Part shown: piece after piece, positions 43,402 to 52,283 of the stretch
Numbering within the stretch: position 1 is the stretch's first letter
How the letters are laid out: each line of letters opens with the position of its first letter
Assembly (NCBI GenBank): GCA_015660915.1
Contig: JACTTZ010000004.1
Span: 124,001-188,000, forward strand
Reading direction: 5' to 3'
From: Methanomicrobia archaeon
Lineage (GTDB): Archaea > Halobacteriota > Bog-38 > Methanoflorentales > Methanoflorentaceae
DNA: 64,000 nucleotides
Made by a program: the position numbers and the translations under genes
Notes under the pieces: generated by a model
What the model was told of the DNA's origin: nothing
The model's database searches: none
The model's input: the letters and a program-made list of their open reading frames with translations, nothing else

Positions 43402-44951
43402 GACAGCTCCTCCAAGGTGAGGAGCGCGCGGAAGAACTCCAAGACCTCCCCCACATCGGTGAGGGTGTAATCGGCAGCGGTCACGTCGTGCGGGTCGCCG
43501 ATGCGCACGCCGACACCGCGCCCGGCGATCGCCTGGAACGCATCTTCGTCGGTGTCGTCGTCGCCGATGTAGAGCGGCACGTGCGTCCCTATAGCCATGT
43601 CCAGCCGCTCCAGCAGCCACAGCAGCGCCTTGCCCTTATCGTAACAGGCGATGCCCGGCCGTAGCTCGAGGACCATCTTGCCGGTGGCCTTGCGCAGTCC
43701 GAAGAAGACGTCAGCGACCTCATCGAAAGCGGCCATGACGCGCGGCACTTGGTCGGGAGGCGTCTGGCGGTAGTGCACGGTCACCGCGAAGGTCTTGTGC
43801 TCCACCCAGGCTCCAGGAATGTCCTCCACCTTCCTTTCGAGGGCGGCGCGCGCCGCCGCCACATCGTCGACGGCCGCAAGGCCGTGCTGGACGTGCCCTC
43901 CGAGCGCCTCGGGGGCGTCGACGTCGCACCCGTGCGAGCCCGCGTACACGATGCCGTCGATGCCGACCATCCTGCGAACGTCGGCCAAGTCGCGACCGCT
44001 GATGATGGCCACCGGGAAGTGCGCCGCCAAGCGCTCGAGCGTCGCTCTCATGTCGTCGGAGAGGACGGCTAGGCTCGGGTGTGCCACGATCGGAGTCAGC
44101 GTACCGTCATAGTCGATAAAAAACGCCGGCGTGGCCTGGGAGAGCCGCCGCTCGATATCGCCCGCGCAGACCAAGGCGGACGGACTGAAAGGGGGGTCCA
44201 CGACCACGTCCGCAAGGTCGGAGACCACCACATCGGCGCCAGCGGCGAGAAGGCCGTTGGCATCACCGGTGCGGTCGACCCCGATCACGAGACCGAAGCC
44301 GCCCTGGCGGCCGGCCTCCACACCGGCGCGGGCGTCTTCGACGACGACGGTGCGCTTTATGGTGGCGCCGAGCCTGCGCGTGGCTTCTACGAAGACTGCC
44401 GGATCGGGCTTGCCGAGCAGTCCCATCTCTGCCGCGGTGATGCCGTCCACGCAGACCTGGAACAGGTCGCCGACGGCACCGGCGCGGAGGACCAGCTTCA
44501 GGTTCTTGCTAGCTGAGATGATCGCGGTCCCGATGCCGACACCCTGGAGGATGCGGACGAGCCTGACGGTGCTTTCGAACACGCCCACACTGTGCTGCTC
44601 GAGCTCCTCCAGGAAGTAGCCGTTCTTTCGGTTCCCGAGCCCGCACACCGTGTCCGCGTCGGCGGTATCATCGGGTGTGCCCTCAGGGAGGACGATGCCT
44701 CGCGAGGCGAGGAAGCTGCGCACCCCGTCGTAACGCGGTTTGCCGTCGACGTACTGGCGGTAGTCGACCTCCGCGTCGAACGGACGCCAGTCCTCGCCGG
44801 TACTCCGCGAGCGCTCTCCCATGTAGTCGTCGAAGAGCCGTTTCCACGCGGCGGCATGGACGACAGCGGTCTTGGTGACGACCCCGTCCATATCGAACAC
44901 GACTGCGTCGAACTCCTCTCGTGGCAGGACGACGGTTCGCGCTTCGCTCAT
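43398..44951 (-). CDS. fusion of beta-phosphoglucomutase-like HAD and trehalose-6-phosphate phosphatase
   Basis: A 517-residue two-domain protein. Residues 10-245 are a beta-phosphoglucomutase-type HAD (nucleophile Asp20 and Asp22 in VVFDMDGVVT, later VVEDARAGVEAG). Residues 265-517 are an OtsB-type phosphatase (FIDYDGTLTP near 278, IISGRDLADV, IGDDDTDEDAF). The order mutase-OtsB-GH65 equals that of the single long protein OtsB1 (Rv2006) of mycobacteria, here split in two overlapping genes. gggaggg precedes the ATG. It probably works in trehalose phosphate turnover. No trehalose-phosphate synthase is in the window. Confidence 0.9.
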   Translation of the reverse strand: MSEARTVVLPREEFDAVVFDMDGVVTKTAVVHAAAWKRLFDDYMGERSRSTGEDWRPFDAEVDYRQYVDGKPRYDGVRSFLASRGIVLPEGTPDDTADADTVCGLGNRKNGYFLEELEQHSVGVFESTVRLVRILQGVGIGTAIISASKNLKLVLRAGAVGDLFQVCVDGITAAEMGLLGKPDPAVFVEATRRLGATIKRTVVVEDARAGVEAGRQGGFGLVIGVDRTGDANGLLAAGADVVVSDLADVVVDPPFSPSALVCAGDIERRLSQATPAFFIDYDGTLTPIVAHPSLAVLSDDMRATLERLAAHFPVAIISGRDLADVRRMVGIDGIVYAGSHGCDVDAPEALGGHVQHGLAAVDDVAAARAALERKVEDIPGAWVEHKTFAVTVHYRQTPPDQVPRVMAAFDEVADVFFGLRKATGKMVLELRPGIACYDKGKALLWLLERLDMAIGTHVPLYIGDDDTDEDAFQAIAGRGVGVRIGDPHDVTAADYTLTDVGEVLEFFRALLTLEELS

Positions 44952-45021
44952 GGCAGAACCCTCCCTACGCGCGACGCAGTGACGGCTTGGCCGCGCCGCC
45001 CGTTGCGCACGTCGCCGGCGG

Positions 45022-45160
45022 ACTTGTCGATCGCCTGGTCGCCCGTTTCTAAGGTGTCGATGGTCCGACACTCGATGTGGGTCAAACGCTCGGCTATTCG
45101 GGGCGGTTTTACCGCGATTATAGGTATGTGCGTCAACCCAGCGACTTGAAACTTGTTCAT
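45022..45160 (-). pseudogene. flavin-reductase (flavoredoxin-like) gene fragment
   Basis: From the ATG at 45160 the frame reads MNKFQVAGLTHIPIIAVKPP then RIAERLTHIECRTIDTLETG. The AGLT...KPPRIAE and H-[IL]-E-C-R...ET-G-D pattern is the middle of FMN-binding flavin-reductase-like proteins. After GDQAI the family similarity ends abruptly where the GC-rich segment begins. The N-terminal part is likewise lost upstream. This marks the probable insertion point. The rest of 44952-45462 has no gene. Confidence 0.6.
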
Positions 45161-45462
45161 GTCTCTCTCCGACAGGTTCCAACGATCCATACTTGTTCTA
45201 CCAATTCTTTGTTGGCAAATTGATGACAAATTCATTAGTCAAACACTCGCTTTCGTTCAGCTTAAAGCGTTCCAATTGATACACAGAGCTTTCACGGCTG
45301 AACTTGTGTGAGAACCGCAAACGAACGGCAGCAAGATTATTAGCTATTGTCTAAAAAATAAAAAAGATTGTGGTTTACGTTTTTTACCTGACTCGCGAGG
45401 CCCCACATTGAGTACAAAACAGAGCCATTAGGCGCGCGTTTTCACGGGGCCGATGTTGACGA

Positions 45463-46037
45463 TCATCCGTGTTTGAAAATCAAGTTGGGCTCCAATTCAT
45501 TCCAACCATCATCCATCGAAAGGGGCAGGTTTAAACCACTTAGATGTCTGCCATTGTGTTTAAGAAACAGGCTTTTCGTCTCAGCTCTCGTCAAGTCGAG
45601 TCGCTCGATGTAGACGTTCGTGATGTCCACAATGCGAGGTGCCAGAACGCCTTGGCTCGGATCAAAAGGAGTCTCTTTACTGAGTTCTCGTTCGCGCGCT
45701 GTGCTGTATTGTGGACCGTTTAAATCTAAATAGCATAATTCAAGATGGGTGGCGAGCGTCTTCCTCAGTAGTTCTTCGTCTTTATCGACCTCTTCTTCTA
45801 GCAGCATGCCATACTTAGACGAGCGCTGCGGAGTAGTGCGAAGTTTCCTTCGTTGATACTTTCCGATTCCTGTCTTTGATACAATGCCCGCCGAATAGAA
45901 TGCAATGCGCTATGCAATTGCTCTGGCCTCTCGCTACCATGTTTTTCTATTTGAGCGGCTCTTATCCGCTCGAAGCGTTCTTTATCACTATCAGGTAGCG
46001 CCTCTAGTTCGTATTTGATAGCTGATTCGTCTTCCAT
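45463..46037 (-). pseudogene. hypothetical helical protein, frame broken once
   Basis: Two overlapping frames appear to be one gene. The first runs MEDESAIKYELEALPDSDKE to FALLRSARLS and then stops at 45798. The second, opening YGMLLEEEVDKDEELLRKTL, continues to DDGWNELEPNL. They meet near 45815. A single-base change joins them into about 190 residues. The charged helical style is uniform over both parts. Family not recognised. A weak ggttgat lies before ATG 46037. Confidence 0.5.
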
Positions 46038-46319
46038 ATCATCAACCCGTTCTAGCGCAACGAGTATGCCTATTCGAAGTGATTTCAGGGTCGATCGCCG
46101 TTGACTTCGCACAAATCATAATACTTTGACCTCATTCTACCGACTCTGCAGAAGTCAAAAAAGGGAAACGCCGGAGCGGTAAGGATGATTGCACAAAAAG
46201 AAGAAAAAGTTCACAAAAACGTCCTCTCGTATCTAGTCGATCATATATTGTTGGCTGCTGCTTCGGAGGCTCAATGAGTGGTCGCAGGGCTTCGACATCG
46301 TGCTGAGCTTCTACTCGTC

Positions 46320-46343
46320 CTTCGTTCAAATCCCAGTCCCTGC
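46320..46343 (+). other. tRNA 3'-end-like segment
   Basis: gttcaaatcccagtccctgc resembles a T-arm plus acceptor strand of a tRNA. GCAGGG 36 bases before it could pair with the CCCTGC end, but the spacing (60 bases in all) is too short for a tRNA and the 5' T-stem is mismatched. It may be an attachment-site relic or chance. The rest of 46113-46389 shows only an unrecognised minus-strand frame. Confidence 0.2.
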
Positions 46344-46389
46344 GTACAACCTTTAGAAAAAAGTTTCATCCACTCTTTTATTTGGAGCG

Positions 46390-47202
46390 CTATATTATTT
46401 CCCCATTTATAGAAATCGTGTAATCTTTAATTATTATGTTTTTTTGGGCTTTTTCGAGTGCCCTTTGGACTATAACCTCAATACCTGAGCAGCAGGGAAC
46501 TTCCATGTGCACGATGGAAATCGATTTTATGTCCTTTTTCTGGAAGATTTCTGATAATTTATCCACGTATTCTTCCATAGTTTTATCCAGTTTTGGACAA
46601 AAAATTATCAAAACCTTATCCTTTAGAAACCTTTGATGGAAATTAGCATAGGCAAATGGGGCACAATCGGCCGCCAATAAAAGGTCAGCATTGTTCAGGT
46701 AAGGTGCGTTGGGATTTAAAAGCTGTAACTGGATAGGCCAATTCCCGAGTTCTGAGGTCAACGTCACCGGCTCATGCGTCTGATTGCCCGATGCACGCAA
46801 ATCGCGCGTTATAGAACCGGGACAGCCGCCGGCCAATGGTTCTTCCTCATACTCCGGAACTTCAATGTTATTTTCCTTCAAAAAGTCAATTGCTTCATTT
46901 AGAAAATGCTCTTGACCATGTTCCTGAAGATGCCGCAGGTGGGCTTTTATCACGTTAGGTCCTGCTTTTGTGATATTTCCCATAACCTTGTACTCATCAT
47001 AAGGTTCGGCTTCTCGTGTTTCAATTTCTATAGCGCCCTCCGGGCAATCCCCAATGCAGGCCCCTAAACCATCGCAGAATAAATCACTTATAGCTCAGGC
47101 CTTGCTATCAATTACCTGTAAGGCACCTTCAGGGCATCCAGTAACACAACTGCCGCAACCGGTACATTTTTCTTCATTAATTCGGATAATATCTCTTTTC
47201 AT
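46390..47202 (-). pseudogene. 4Fe-4S dicluster ferredoxin-like protein interrupted by TGA
   Basis: From ATG 47202 (gggtga upstream) the frame reads EEKCTGCGSCVTGCPEGALQ, then VIDSKA, a TGA at 47095-47097, and AISDLFCDGLGACIGDCPEG. It then continues without a break through the C-terminal 197 residues to 46390. Both [4Fe-4S] motifs are otherwise intact. The C-terminal part (APFAYANFHQRFL, CPKLDKTMEEYV) is the family's own domain of unknown function. The stop replaces a position usually Arg or Lys, so simple nonsense (CGA to TGA) is likelier than selenocysteine. The region is clearly A/T-richer than the flanks. Confidence 0.75.
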
Positions 47203-47624
47203 AGCTATTCACCCAGAGCAGCTGATTTGTTGAATCTTAGGGACTGTCTGCCCCAGTATCATTGTCAAGGGACATAATAATTTTATATATTTGAAAATAA
47301 GCTGATAAAATGCCCGCATATGTAGAAAACAGGGTTAATTCACTTTTATATTTATTTCAACTTTTTTTCATATCCTGCCAAATATTTACCATATTCATCC
47401 CCAATATGGCCAGATTAAAGAAGAAAAGCTGCTATTTTTCTAACAAACTGCTCCGTCTCGCTGAGACGGAGTCCATCGCAGCAAATGATGCCGACAGGGC
47501 TATCAGGCATTGTGTGTGTCTAAGAAAGTGGCACGTAAGTTCATTCGCGCAAACCTATCAGTGCTCAAGCAACAAAAGCACGATTTAGTAAGCTTTATCG
47601 GCGCCCACACTCATTGCATAAGCT
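47203..47624. other. A/T-rich intergenic region
   Basis: It contains a strong TATA-like ttttatatatttg (47281-47293), usable on both strands; the minus-strand ferredoxin-like gene is the natural client. A 92-codon plus frame from 47310 has leaderless spacing but poor protein character. A perfect hairpin lies at 47451-47471. Confidence 0.45.
47451..47471. repeat. perfect 9-bp hairpin with GCT loop
   Basis: CTCCGTCTC-GCT-GAGACGGAG. The loop is the complement of that in the hairpins at 19866 and 49664, and the stems share the ctc/gag closing bases. No T-run follows it. Confidence 0.5.
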
Positions 47625-49112
47625 GTGAAATCGTCCACGCTAGTCACAGCTGAGGTTCTCATACTCATAGCACTCTTAGTCGTCGCTGCGTGTGGATGCG
47701 CGACGACCACCCAGAACGCGACAACCTCCGCCAACCAGACGATCGGAGGGATCACGCTTCCCACGACCACGGGCCCCCCTACACCGGCGGAGGCACGACA
47801 GATCGCCGCAGCGGCGTACGTCTATGGCTACCCTCTCGTACTAATGGATCTTACGAAAGATCGGCAGACAGCCGCCCCGGCCCCCACTTCCGACGGGACG
47901 GCGGCACCGGTCAACCAGTTTGCTAGAGCTTGCACCATGTGTAACGCGTCATTTACAACCGTGCCGAGCCCGAACGCTGATGCGCTCTTTTCTTTTGCCT
48001 GGCTCAACCTGACGAAAGAGCCGATGGTGTTGAGCGTGCCTAATACAACCGGGCGATTCTGCGTGATGGAGCTGCTGGATGGCTGGACGAACGTCTTTGC
48101 GTCACCAGGGACGCGTACCATCGGAACCGACCCGGGGAACTTCGCCATCGTCGGCCCAGGGTGGAATGGCACGCTCCCCGCCGGGCTGACAAAGATCGAG
48201 GCGCCGACTGAAACGGTTTGGATCGCCGGGCGCACCCAGCTGAATGGTCCTGGTGACCTCCCTGCAGCGAGCGCCCTCCTGGCTCAGTACAAATTGACGC
48301 CGCTGACCGCCTGGGGCACGACCTACACGCCACCGACCAACGAGCCGGTCAACCCCAACGTTGACACTAAGACACCCCCCGTTGACCTGGTAGCAAACAT
48401 GACCCCTGCCACGTTCTACGGAAAGATGGCAACGCTTATGGTGGCCAACCCCCCGAACACTGCGGACAAACCAGTCGTTGATCAGATGGCCAGGATCGGC
48501 CTTGCCCCCGGCACACCGTTCGATTGGAACGGCTTTAACTCCACGATACAGGACGCGATCGCGCAGGGCGCTAAGGACGGACTTGCCTACGTCCCTCCTG
48601 CGGGTCGTGGCCTTCCAGATGCCGTCAGGGTAGACGGCTGGGTCTTTAGCTATAACCTCGGCAAGTATGGAACGAACTACACCACGCGTGCTCGTGCTGC
48701 TTGGGAGGGGATTGGAGCGAATCTGCCGGAGGATGCGCTGTACCAGGCCTCGCGGACTGATGCCAACGGTACCCTATACAATGGCGCACATGAGTACGTC
48801 ATGCACTTCGCGAAGAACAGCACCCCGCCTGTCAACGCGTTTTGGTCTCTTACGATGTACAACGACCAGCAGTTATTCGTCGACAATCCGATCAATCGGT
48901 ACGCGATTTCGCCCCACCTTGGTCCCTTGAAGTACAATGCGGACGGGTCGCTCGACATCTACATTCAACGCGCGTCGCCTGGCTCCGATAAGGAGTCGAA
49001 CTGGCTGCCCGCTCCGTCGGGCGGGTTCAACCTCATGTTGCGTATGTACTGGCCGCAGGAGTCTGTTCTTAACGGCTCGTGGGTGCCACCTGCGGTCCTA
49101 CAGGTGGGATAA
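47625..49112 (+). CDS. DUF1254/DUF1214-type lipoprotein
   Basis: A 495-residue exported protein. Residues 1-25 are a signal peptide with a Cys-containing lipobox-like end (VVAACGC). A short Thr-rich linker follows. The N-terminal domain (EARQIAAAAYVYGYPLVLMD, then PNADALFSFAWLNL) is DUF1254, and the C-terminal domain (AFWSLTMYNDQQLFVDNPIN and YIQRASPG) is DUF1214. Proteins with this pair are common in bacteria and some methanogens; their function is not established. GTG at 47625 starts the gene with only a weak ribosome site. The gene is moderately GC-rich. Confidence 0.9.
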   Translation: MKSSTLVTAEVLILIALLVVAACGCATTTQNATTSANQTIGGITLPTTTGPPTPAEARQIAAAAYVYGYPLVLMDLTKDRQTAAPAPTSDGTAAPVNQFARACTMCNASFTTVPSPNADALFSFAWLNLTKEPMVLSVPNTTGRFCVMELLDGWTNVFASPGTRTIGTDPGNFAIVGPGWNGTLPAGLTKIEAPTETVWIAGRTQLNGPGDLPAASALLAQYKLTPLTAWGTTYTPPTNEPVNPNVDTKTPPVDLVANMTPATFYGKMATLMVANPPNTADKPVVDQMARIGLAPGTPFDWNGFNSTIQDAIAQGAKDGLAYVPPAGRGLPDAVRVDGWVFSYNLGKYGTNYTTRARAAWEGIGANLPEDALYQASRTDANGTLYNGAHEYVMHFAKNSTPPVNAFWSLTMYNDQQLFVDNPINRYAISPHLGPLKYNADGSLDIYIQRASPGSDKESNWLPAPSGGFNLMLRMYWPQESVLNGSWVPPAVLQVG

Positions 49113-49290
49113 AAAGTCTACAATGAGTGGGCAAGGATAGAGCCTAGCTGACCGGCTAAAAGCGTATCTGAGCTATCAGTGCAGACCGATTAGTTCTCGC
49201 GGAGCCAAGGTACTTTGTATTGAGAGAAAAGATAGGCATTTCGCATGTTGCTTTTTTGCTTAGTCGTGTGCGGCTAATCACAACGATTAA

Positions 49291-49590
49291 GTGCCCGCCA
49301 CCAACGTCCTCCACGATTATGCTATCTGCGAACGTTGCCCAGAGCTCTTTGCTGATCTTGCACTACCAAAAAGCGAGCTGTTGGAGATCCATCGCAGCAA
49401 AATCTCGCTCCACCACGCAAAATCGGGTTACGACTACCCGACGATTAGGTTGCCTCATACTTTTCGAAACTTGCCGGGGTTATCTACCCGAACCTATCAG
49501 ACTGTTTGTGAAGCAGCACTCGCCTTTCTCGTGGTGATATCACCTAACGAAAAGACCGCAAAAAGCTCAGAATTCCCCATTTTGACATAG
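49291..49590 (+). CDS. conserved hypothetical protein, 99 residues
   Basis: A GTG-started frame containing GYDYPTIRLPHTFRNLPGLS followed by TRTYQTVCEAALAFLVVI. I recall this block from small archaeal hypothetical proteins, and the frame has good protein character to the end. A CxxC-like ICERC lies near residue 13. An overlapping frame at 49220-49537 is a shadow. No function is known. Confidence 0.5.
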   Translation: MPATNVLHDYAICERCPELFADLALPKSELLEIHRSKISLHHAKSGYDYPTIRLPHTFRNLPGLSTRTYQTVCEAALAFLVVISPNEKTAKSSEFPILT

Positions 49591-49663
49591 CGGGCACATA
49601 TTGTTGCACCACCTACACCATATCAATACCTACAATTCCCCTCAATGACACGTTCCACAACAT

Positions 49664-49678
49664 CGCCTCAGCGAGGCG
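49664..49678. repeat. second copy of hairpin CGCCTC-AGC-GAGGCG
   Basis: Identical over 15 bases to the core of the hairpin at 19866-19882, and both are preceded by T. It lies in a 229-base gap in which nothing else is recognised. Confidence 0.5.
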
Positions 49679-49819
49679 GAGGTCATCTCGTTATGCCGAC
49701 TGAGTGCCCATCCACCGTTACCGCGTATATGTGCGTTGAAATACGGCAACAAAGTTGCGCGTTACAGGGTTAGACTTACCGTTATATGAACAAACAGACG
49801 GTATTCACTTAGACGCAGT

Positions 49820-50290
49820 ATGCTCGATGTCCTTTCTAACGATATAGAACTCGTCGCTCCGTGCGGTATGAACTGTTCGGTATGTAGCAGGTACCTTGCG
49901 CGCAAACACGACGTAAGACGCAAAGGGGTGAGAATGGCGTATTGCGCGGGATGTCGCCCTCGTGACAGGAAGTGCGCCTCTCTAAAGAAACGCTGTGACC
50001 TCCTTCTGAATCATGGCGTTCAGTTTTGTTATGAATGTAGCAGTTTCCCGTGCGATAACTTGGAGCGAATCGACGCACGGTACCAAAAGCATTACCGCAC
50101 GAGTTTCATCGAAAATCTCACCTTTATCAAGGACAATTCGCTTGCCGCTTTCGTGGAGCGTGAGAATGCGAAGTGGCGTTGCTCGCAGTGCGGAGGGTTA
50201 TTGTGCTGCCATAATGGAATTTGTTTCAAATGCGGTCTTGACCGTTTACAAACAAAGAAGCAGCTGTACAGGTGGGAAGACGAACTATAG
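49820..50290 (+). CDS. DUF3795-like Cys-rich zinc-binding protein
   Basis: A 156-residue protein with 15 or more cysteines. The N-terminal APCGMNCSVCSRYLA followed by YCAGCRPRDRKC is the DUF3795 signature, typical of methanogens. A second cluster CSQCGG...CCHNGICFKC near the C-terminus should bind one or two zinc ions or an Fe-S cluster. No enzymatic role is known. The TATA-like gttatatg about 30 bases upstream suggests a leaderless message. Confidence 0.85.
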   Translation: MLDVLSNDIELVAPCGMNCSVCSRYLARKHDVRRKGVRMAYCAGCRPRDRKCASLKKRCDLLLNHGVQFCYECSSFPCDNLERIDARYQKHYRTSFIENLTFIKDNSLAAFVERENAKWRCSQCGGLLCCHNGICFKCGLDRLQTKKQLYRWEDEL

Positions 50291-50391
50291 GTTGACTCCT
50301 GTATAAACGGCAAAAATCGCCTCACAAAGAGATTGGCCACCGGCAATTCTTAAAACGGAAGGACGAAAGAAAAACTTGCGTGGAATTGACC

Positions 50392-50901
50392 ATGACATAC
50401 AAAGAGAGAACGTGGCAGGAGAAACTGGGAGATAAGAAAGGGTTACCAAAAGTGATGGAATTAGAAGAGCGGTTTCCCTGCTACAACGCGGTGCACAAGA
50501 TGGGCGCCGAGGCGGGCGATCCAGTCGTGCTCGTCAATCCGAGCGAGGTCGTTGAGGTAATGAAAGACGTCCCGGAGGGCAAGCTCATCACCATTGTCGA
50601 AATATGTAAGATAATCGCCAAAAAACATGGAGTCAAGGCCTGCTGCTCGCTTACCACCGGCATTTTCATCATGACCGCAGCCAATGCCGTGGAAGAAGCG
50701 GTACGCGAAGGCACGAACATGAACGTCCCGTACTGGCGGACGTTGAAGGCAGACGGGTTCTTGAACGAGAAATATCCCGGCGGAGTTGAGGCCCATAAGA
50801 AGCTTCTCGAAAAGGAAGGGTTTGTCATCCGCCAAAAGGGAAAACGCTATTTCGTTTCCAACTACCGTGATTATTTGGTGAATTCACGCGAGGGCGAGTA
50901 A
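50392..50901 (+). CDS. MGMT-fold (alkyltransferase-like) protein
   Basis: A 169-residue protein whose core (VPEGKLITIVEICKIIAKKH, then VPYWRTLKADGFLNEKYPGG, then AHKKLLEKEGF) follows the DNA-binding domain of O6-alkylguanine transferases. The catalytic PCHR motif is not present; CCSLTTG stands in the region before it. So it is more like the alkyltransferase-like proteins that bind damaged DNA without repairing it, or a distinct subfamily. ATG 50392 is preferred over GTG 50380. Confidence 0.78.
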   Translation: MTYKERTWQEKLGDKKGLPKVMELEERFPCYNAVHKMGAEAGDPVVLVNPSEVVEVMKDVPEGKLITIVEICKIIAKKHGVKACCSLTTGIFIMTAANAVEEAVREGTNMNVPYWRTLKADGFLNEKYPGGVEAHKKLLEKEGFVIRQKGKRYFVSNYRDYLVNSREGE

Positions 50902-51158
50902 CACAAAACTGCACACTCATTTTTGAGAGAAACGCGTCGTTTACTCAGTCATAACTTGAGCTGCGAGAACTCGATAGGAGCTCTTGTGCCACGATACTGC
51001 ATAAATAACCCTGATAGGGGCACGTCAGTTGAAAACCGCTGCGACGATTTGCTACGACCATCGAGCATAGCTTTTTATCGCGTGCAACAAAATTGACTCC
51101 AATAATCGCAGCGCCGCGTGATCGTGACGCTCCGCGGGTCGTGCAAGGAGGATAGCAG

Positions 51159-52283
51159 ATGATTAGCAAGGAAGTGATGCTCAAGGACCACCGGATGATC
51201 GTCGATCTGAACTGTCCAGTGGCGCGGTTCCTGCATAACCCCGTGCTTACGGCCAAGGAAGTGAACCAGGTGTGGCAGAACCCGGGCCTCCAGGTCACGA
51301 CCGTCCAAAACGCCGGCATCGCGCTGCACGGAGGCGACACGGTCATGCTGTTCCGGTCTCATCTTCGTTGCGGCATGAGCGTGCTCGGGGTCGCCCGCAG
51401 CAGCAACGGCGTCGACGGCTGGCGTGTCGAGCCGCGACCGGCCATGGTGCCGGCCGCCGAGGGGGACGCCTTCGCCCCGGGCACCGATGCCGGGGCCCTC
51501 ATCGAGAACGAGTCGGGCGGTGTCGAGGATCCGCGGATCACCCAGATCGGCGACACCTACTACATCACCTACAGTGCCTATCACGCGACGATAAAGAACC
51601 GCGTGCGCGTCTCGCTGGCCACGACCCACGATTTCTCCCGCTTCATGCGCCACGGCCCGGTGCTCGAGCGAGACATGCGGAACGTGGTGGTTTTCCCCGA
51701 GCCCATCGGCGGCCGCTACGCGGGTCTGTTCCGACCCAATGACATCACGAGCGGCGAGGTCGGAGGCATCTACACGCAGATCAAGCTCGGCTGGACGAGC
51801 TCGGTCGAGTCAAATCGGTGGGAGATCCGGCCGGAGCCCATCATGAGGACCGGCGCGGGCCCGAGCGCCTTCTCGGACAAGATCGGTCCTGGCGCGCCGC
51901 CCTTCAGGACTGCCAAGGGCTGGCTCAGCGTGTTCCACGGGGTGCGCACCACCATGGACGGCAACCCCTACGTGCTCGGCGTGGCGCTGCACGACCTGGC
52001 GGACCCGGCGCGAGTTAAGATGTCGAGTATCCCCATCCTGTTCCCTTCCAGGGCTGACTGCCACGTCGAGGATGTCGCCTACACCCATGTGCCGCAGGTC
52101 GTGTTCACCTGCGGGGTCGTGCGCCGCGACGATGGCAGCATCCTCATCTACTACGGCGGCAATGACACGGTCATGAACGTGGGCGTGACCCACGAGGACG
52201 TGCTCATCGCGCTCTGCGAGAGCTACGGCCAGGACCCACTGACCGGGCATCTCAAGTACGACATTCGCGGCCACCGAAGCTGA
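51159..52283 (+). CDS. GH130-family glycosidase/phosphorylase
   Basis: A 374-residue five-bladed beta-propeller of family GH130 (beta-mannoside phosphorylases and hydrolases). The recurring blades show as GGVEDPRITQIGDTYYITYS, VVFPEPIGGRYAGLFRP and ILIYYGGNDTVMNVG. The ED-PR motif with its Asp is the site that supplies the acid. Whether it is a phosphorylase cannot be decided by eye. ggagg precedes the ATG. The gene and about 280 bases beyond are strongly GC-rich, like the segment at 41-45 kb, and are probably of bacterial origin. Confidence 0.9.
   Translation: MISKEVMLKDHRMIVDLNCPVARFLHNPVLTAKEVNQVWQNPGLQVTTVQNAGIALHGGDTVMLFRSHLRCGMSVLGVARSSNGVDGWRVEPRPAMVPAAEGDAFAPGTDAGALIENESGGVEDPRITQIGDTYYITYSAYHATIKNRVRVSLATTHDFSRFMRHGPVLERDMRNVVVFPEPIGGRYAGLFRPNDITSGEVGGIYTQIKLGWTSSVESNRWEIRPEPIMRTGAGPSAFSDKIGPGAPPFRTAKGWLSVFHGVRTTMDGNPYVLGVALHDLADPARVKMSSIPILFPSRADCHVEDVAYTHVPQVVFTCGVVRRDDGSILIYYGGNDTVMNVGVTHEDVLIALCESYGQDPLTGHLKYDIRGHRS

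Noticed and set aside
41362-44619. Several long plus-strand open frames across the GC-rich block
   Set aside because: High G+C removes stop codons. The minus-strand frames carry all recognisable domains.
47095-47097. TGA as selenocysteine in the ferredoxin-like gene
   Set aside because: The position is not a Cys in the family, and no SECIS-like hairpin is evident close by. Nonsense mutation is simpler.
47310-47588. A 92-codon frame with leaderless TATA spacing
   Set aside because: The composition is not protein-like, it contains a perfect DNA hairpin, and the TATA element is explained by the divergent gene.
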